A stretch of DNA of 64,000 bases from Agromyces sp. Marseille-P2726. GTDB taxonomy: Bacteria; Actinomycetota; Actinomycetes; Actinomycetales; Microbacteriaceae. This document shows positions 60,023 through 64,000 of this stretch, piece by piece (the first letter of the stretch is position 1; every line of letters begins with the position of its first letter). Location of the stretch: positions 248,001 to 312,000 of the forward strand of contig NZ_CADDWM010000014.1 in the NCBI RefSeq assembly GCF_902809835.1, read 5' to 3'. A model generated the notes under the pieces. The model made no database searches. It was not told where the DNA came from and worked only from the letters and a program-made list of their open reading frames with translations. The position numbers and the translations under genes are program-made.

Positions 60023-60532
60023 TCAGGCGCGACGGAACCCCTCCGCCTGCGTCTCCTCGGCAGCGACGCGCACACCGTAGTGATACGCCAGTTTCCCGCC
60101 GAGCCAACCCGAGACCCCGATCGCCGCGAGTCCGATGATCGTGAGCACGAGTCCGATGATGCTCACCTCGTCATGGTCGGATGCCGCCCGCACGAAGTAG
60201 TTCACCGCGAAGAGCACCACGGCACCCAGGTTGAGCAGCATGTGGGTGAGCGCGGTGCGCTTGGCGACCGTGTTCGAGGGGATGACCGAGTAGTCGAGGA
60301 ATCCGAAGATGGCGGCGAGCAGGGCGCCGATCACTCCGATCGCGATCAGCACCTGGGCGCCGAGTGCGTACGGCGTGGCATCCTCCACGACGAGACCGAT
60401 GAGGTCGAAGATCAGGCTCGCGATCCAGGTGCCGATCGGGATGGTGACGAGGATCGGATGGAACGGATGGCCGTACGGTCCTGCCAAGGGAGTGCGGGGC
60501 TGTTTCGCCCGCTGCGACTGCGTCGTGTCCAC
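60023..60532 (-). CDS. DUF2231 family membrane protein
   Basis: A 169-residue protein from ATG 60532, four hydrophobic helices. GPYGHPFHPILVTIPIGTWI is the characteristic HPxHP DUF2231 start; the Asp-containing GFLDYSVIP and THMLLNLGAVVLFAVNYFVR follow. Function unknown. Lies upstream of, and on the same strand as, the PspA cluster (185-nt gap). Confidence 0.92.
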   Translation of the reverse strand: MDTTQSQRAKQPRTPLAGPYGHPFHPILVTIPIGTWIASLIFDLIGLVVEDATPYALGAQVLIAIGVIGALLAAIFGFLDYSVIPSNTVAKRTALTHMLLNLGAVVLFAVNYFVRAASDHDEVSIIGLVLTIIGLAAIGVSGWLGGKLAYHYGVRVAAEETQAEGFRRA

Positions 60533-60751
60533 GGTGTCTCCTTCTCTCGTGCGGGCGTGCCCACTCGGTTCAGGTCATCGCCTCCGGTGCTCCTCGTTCT
60601 ACTCGGGAGCCGATGCGCTTCCCAGCCCCTTGACTTCCGATCCGCGCATGGATCCCCCGGTGGTCTCGCCGCCGGCATCCGAGTACAGTCGCAGGAAGCG
60701 GCGGCCCTCACCGCCGCGACCCCGTGGTCGAGCCGAGGTGGTGAGCCACTC

Positions 60752-63520
60752 GTGGGAGCGAAGGCCCAGGCTGATCGACGCCTGACGGACAGGCGAGACG
60801 AGCGCGCCCGACTGGACCAGTTGATCGCCCACGCGCATGACGGCACGAGCGGCGCCCTCGTCGTTCGCGGCACGCCCGGAATCGGCAAGACCGCCCTGCT
60901 CGACTACCTGTTGCGGAACGCTGCCGGATGCCGCATCCTACGAACGGATTCCGTCGAATCGGAGATGGAGCTCGCCTTCAGCGGACTGCACCAGCTCTGC
61001 GCGCCGCTCCTGGATCACCTCGACAGCCTCCCCGAACCGCAACGCGATGCCTTGGCAACGGCGTTCGGCCTCCGAGCCGGCAACCCGACCGACAAGTTCC
61101 TGGTGGGGTTGGCTGTGCTGACGCTCCTGTCGCACGTTGCGGAGGAGCAGCCGCTCGTCTGCCTCATCGACGACGCGCAGTGGCTCGACCGGGTCTCGGC
61201 GCAGGTGCTGGGCTTCGTCGCGCGGCGGCTTGCCGCCGAGTCGGTGGTCCTGGTCTTCGCAGCGCGCGACGGCGAGGACCTTGCAGAGCTCGCGGGTCTG
61301 CCGGAGCTGACGGTCTCGCCACTTCGAGACCGGGATGCCCGTGCTCTCGCTGCGGCGGTGATTCCCGGTCGCCTCGACGAGTCGGTGCGAGACCGGATCA
61401 TCGCAGAGGCCGGCGGCAATCCCCTCGCCCTGCTCGAGCTTCCCAAGTCGTGGTCGGCGTCGGACATCGCCGGCGGCTACGGTCTGCCCGACTCGGTATC
61501 AGTACCCGCCCGGGTGGAGGAGAGCTTCCGCCGTCGGCTCGACGCGCTGCCTAACCCGAGCCGGCAACTCCTGCTCATCGCCGCCGCCGAGCCGGTCGGC
61601 GACACCGACCTGATCCGCGCCGCCGCCGAACGGATGGGCATCGCCCCCGATGCGGCCGTCCCAGCGAGGGCAGCCGGACTGTTCGACGGCCGAAGTGAGG
61701 TGGGGTTCCGGCATCCCCTCGTGCGCTCTGTCGTCTATCGCGAGTCCGACGTCGGCGACCGTCGGCGGGTCCACGCCGTCCTGGCCGAGGCGACGAATCC
61801 CGAGGCCGATCCCGATCGTCGGGCGTGGCACCTTGCGGCCGCCAGCGACGGTCCCGACGAGGAGGTCGCGTCGGCATTGGAGCATTCCGCCGGGCGGGCG
61901 CAGGCCCGCGGCGGTCTCTCGGCCGCCGCGGCCTTCCTCCAGCGCTCCGCGGCATTGACACCCGAGCCCGAGCGCCGCACGGCGCGTACCCTGGCCGCCG
62001 CTCAGGCCTGCTTCCAGGCAGGCGCGTTCGACGACGCGCTGGCACTGCTCGACAGGGTGGAGGGCGGACAGCTGAACACCGTCCAGGTCGTGCTGGCCGA
62101 CCTGCTTCGCGCGCATGTCGCCTTCGCATCCGGCTTCGGCAGCGAAGCTCCGCCGATGCTGGTGAAGGCCGCCCGCCAGGTGGAGGCGTTCGACCCGGAA
62201 CAGGGGCGCCAGACCTACCTGATCGCCTGGGTCGCGACGGTCTTCGCCGGGCACCACGCCGGCCCCGACGATCTCGCCGACCTCTGCCGGACCATCCTCT
62301 CCCTCCCACCTCGACCGGGTGAACCCCGTGCGCTCGACCTGCTCTTGGAGGGTGTCGCACGATTGATCCTGGAGGGACATCGCGCGGCGGCCACCACGCT
62401 GCAGCGCGCGGCCCAGGCGCTCGCGGGCATCGGTGCCGGGGACGTCATCGCGTGGGGATGGGCGGCGACGGCGGCCACGGATGCCACATGGGATCCCGAC
62501 GGCACCAGGTCGATCGCCGAGTCGCAGAGTGCGATCTTCCGGCGGGCGGGGGCCCTCGGTCAGTTGTCGATTCCCCTTGCCGCCCTCGGAAACGTCTCGG
62601 TGTGGACCGGGGACCTCGCCGGCGCCGCCTCGATCGCCGCCGAGGCCACCAGCGTCGCGGCGTCGATCGGGAGCCACTTCCCGCCCACGGTCGCACTCCG
62701 GCTGGCGGCCGCTCGGGGCGATGAGCGTGAGGCGGAGGCGCTGATCGGTGAGACGCTGTCCGCGGCGGGCCGAGGCGGGCAGGGGATGGCTGCGACCAAT
62801 GCCGACTGGGCCGCCGCGGTGCTCTACAACGGCCTCGCCCGATACGGCGAGGCGATGGCCGCCGCCGAACGCGCGACGTCGGCCACGTCCGAGCCGTTCG
62901 TCTCGGTGTGGGCCCTGCCCGAGCTGGTGGAGGCGGCTGCGCGCGCCGGGGACTCGCAACGGGCGGCCCAGGCGCTCGCTCGGCTGGTCGAGACCACGCA
63001 GCCCTGCGACACGGACTCTGCGGCTGGGATCGAGGCCCGTAGCCGCGCGCTCGTGAGCGAGGGCGACGCCGCGGAGGATGCCTATCGTGAGGCCGTCCAC
63101 AGGCTGGGTCGCACGCCGCTCCGCCCGGAGCTGGCGCGGGCGTATCTGCTCCACGGCGAATGGCTTCGTCGCGAAGGACGCCGTATCGAGGCCCGCGATC
63201 GCCTGCGTACCGCGTCCCGGCGGTTCACGGCGATCGGGAGGGACGCCTTCGCGGGGCGCGCCCGCCGTGAGCTCGTCGCCACGGGTGAGCATGTCCGCAG
63301 GCGGGGGCCCGGCACCCGCGACGCGTTGACCCCGCAGGAGGAGCAGATCGCCCGCCTCGCACGCGACGGACACTCGAACCCCGAGATCAGCGCCCAGTTG
63401 TTCCTCAGCCCGCGGACGGTGGAGTGGCACCTTCGCAAGGTCTTCCACAAGCTCGGGATCGCCTCTCGCAAGGAGTTGCGGCAGGCCCTGATGGCGACTC
63501 GGACGGTGATCCTGAACTAG
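60752..63520 (+). CDS. LAL-type LuxR-family transcriptional regulator
   Basis: A 922-residue regulator; GTG 60752 is the likely start (start not certain). VVRGTPGIGKTALLDYLL is Walker A near residue 45; LVCLIDDAQWLDRVSAQVLG is Walker B; a STAND/AAA module of about 380 residues is followed by a helical, TPR-like middle. The last 65 residues are a LuxR helix-turn-helix: LTPQEEQIARLARDGHSNPE and SPRTVEWHLRKVFHKLGIAS. Large LAL regulators respond to small molecules or ATP state. No target genes are obvious; it converges on the MDR gene. Confidence 0.93.
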   Translation: MGAKAQADRRLTDRRDERARLDQLIAHAHDGTSGALVVRGTPGIGKTALLDYLLRNAAGCRILRTDSVESEMELAFSGLHQLCAPLLDHLDSLPEPQRDALATAFGLRAGNPTDKFLVGLAVLTLLSHVAEEQPLVCLIDDAQWLDRVSAQVLGFVARRLAAESVVLVFAARDGEDLAELAGLPELTVSPLRDRDARALAAAVIPGRLDESVRDRIIAEAGGNPLALLELPKSWSASDIAGGYGLPDSVSVPARVEESFRRRLDALPNPSRQLLLIAAAEPVGDTDLIRAAAERMGIAPDAAVPARAAGLFDGRSEVGFRHPLVRSVVYRESDVGDRRRVHAVLAEATNPEADPDRRAWHLAAASDGPDEEVASALEHSAGRAQARGGLSAAAAFLQRSAALTPEPERRTARTLAAAQACFQAGAFDDALALLDRVEGGQLNTVQVVLADLLRAHVAFASGFGSEAPPMLVKAARQVEAFDPEQGRQTYLIAWVATVFAGHHAGPDDLADLCRTILSLPPRPGEPRALDLLLEGVARLILEGHRAAATTLQRAAQALAGIGAGDVIAWGWAATAATDATWDPDGTRSIAESQSAIFRRAGALGQLSIPLAALGNVSVWTGDLAGAASIAAEATSVAASIGSHFPPTVALRLAAARGDEREAEALIGETLSAAGRGGQGMAATNADWAAAVLYNGLARYGEAMAAAERATSATSEPFVSVWALPELVEAAARAGDSQRAAQALARLVETTQPCDTDSAAGIEARSRALVSEGDAAEDAYREAVHRLGRTPLRPELARAYLLHGEWLRREGRRIEARDRLRTASRRFTAIGRDAFAGRARRELVATGEHVRRRGPGTRDALTPQEEQIARLARDGHSNPEISAQLFLSPRTVEWHLRKVFHKLGIASRKELRQALMATRTVILN

Positions 63521-64000
63521 GGCACGGCGGTCGTCCTTGCGGCCGCGGGCGCGGACGCCCCCGCCCCGGCCGCAGCCACGAGCAGGGCGACCCTGCCGGG
63601 CCCGCCTCGGGGCCCGGCCCGCCCGTACACCTCCGCGCCTCTGGCGAGCGGTACGACATCCGAGATGATCGGCCGGAGATGCCCCGCGTCGATCAACCTG
63701 CCCAGCTCCATCAGCTGCTCCCTGTCGGGCCTGACGACGAACCAGATCGCCTGCCGCCCCTCGACGGGGTCGCGCCCCGGCGGACGCGGAACGGCGATCG
63801 ACACCAGTCGGCCTCCGGGGCGCAGCACGCGCCAGGACCGCTCCCAGGTCTCGCCACCGACCGTGTCGATGACGAGATCCATCTCCGACACGACCTCCTC
63901 GAACCGGCCCGTTCGGTAGTCGATCACGTCCCGGGCACCGAGGTCACGAACGAGGTCGGCATCGCGCGACGCGCTCGTCGCCACGACGTGAGCACCCCGC
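63517..64000 (-). CDS. MDR-type (zinc-binding/quinone) oxidoreductase, partial
   Basis: The frame enters at the right edge (reads RGAHVVATSASRDADLVRDL) and stops at 63517, about 160 residues visible. The GAHVVATSAS after the missing NADPH glycine loop, DVIDYRTGRFEEVVSEMDLV, and DTVGGETWERSWRVLRPGGR are the second half of medium-chain quinone-oxidoreductase-like enzymes. The catalytic N-terminal half lies outside the window. Its stop and that of the regulator share the CTAG palindrome. Confidence 0.85.
   Translation of the reverse strand, partial: RGAHVVATSASRDADLVRDLGARDVIDYRTGRFEEVVSEMDLVIDTVGGETWERSWRVLRPGGRLVSIAVPRPPGRDPVEGRQAIWFVVRPDREQLMELGRLIDAGHLRPIISDVVPLARGAEVYGRAGPRGGPGRVALLVAAAGAGASAPAAARTTAVP

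Overview
The window is very GC-rich, uses GTG starts often, and has short spacers with many overlapping or coupled genes. Most Asp and Ala codons end in G or C, and a GGATGCC / GGCATCC word recurs conspicuously. Together with the gene content (phosphoketolase, DUF3516 and RecQ helicases, YcnI/CopC, DUF4383 and DUF2231 membrane proteins, a LAL-type LuxR regulator) this points to a high-GC actinobacterium, most likely of the Microbacteriaceae (Agromyces/Microbacterium-like). That placement is inference from gene style. No rRNA, tRNA, CRISPR array, transposase or phage gene was seen.

Layout. 0-9 kb: the inward end of a glycogen-debranching-type enzyme gene, a small ArsR/SRPBCC/VOC cluster with a clear promoter and candidate operator, a PhzF-type enzyme, an aldo/keto reductase, then a phosphoketolase facing left. 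9-24.4 kb: an AEC transporter, two membrane proteins of unknown role (one with a lipase-like AHSQGA motif), an LGFP-repeat protein, a DUF3516 helicase carrying an in-frame tandem insertion, a secreted 5'-nucleotidase with a strong terminator, a probable copper-handling trio (membrane protein, YcnI, CopC), RecQ, and three tandem paralogous small membrane proteins. 24.6-31 kb: an acyl-CoA oxidase, a block of tandem repeats, a DrrAB-type ABC exporter divergent from its probable TetR regulator, a 57-aa membrane protein and malate dehydrogenase.

31-50.6 kb is an exopolysaccharide locus. Fourteen genes on the minus strand (50632 down to 34494) are packed with 1-11 nt overlaps or short gaps and look like one operon. 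They are: a priming sugar-phosphate transferase, a CTP-type nucleotidyltransferase, gmd and fcl (GDP-L-fucose synthesis), a single-pass membrane protein, a 1220-aa secreted fibrinogen-like multidomain protein, a CDP-alcohol phosphatidyltransferase, Wzy-like polymerase, Wzx-like flippase, a GT2 glycosyltransferase, a PssD/PssE pair, a Gfo/Idh/MocA oxidoreductase and an AKR-like protein. Beyond it lie a Wzz-like chain-length protein, a GH16 glycanase gene split by a frame break at a palindromic linker, and a GT11 fucosyltransferase that could use the GDP-fucose. The pairing of a cytidylyltransferase-like enzyme with a CDP-alcohol transferase, plus a beta-rich domain shared by the giant protein and the GH16 protein, makes this the most unusual part of the window.

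50.6-64 kb: a non-coding region with regularly spaced GGTA-centred palindromes, an S33 aminopeptidase-like hydrolase, a neutral zinc metallopeptidase, an alpha/beta hydrolase, a zinc alcohol dehydrogenase, a PHP-domain protein, DUF4383 and DUF2255 proteins, a PspA-type envelope-stress cluster, a DUF2231 membrane protein, a LAL/LuxR regulator and a truncated MDR-type oxidoreductase at the right edge.

Four places carry a palindromic repeat family (GGTCTCGA.. / ..GCTCCTCGACC type). Two lie between convergent genes, one lies just downstream of the helicase gene, and one has expanded in frame inside that helicase gene.
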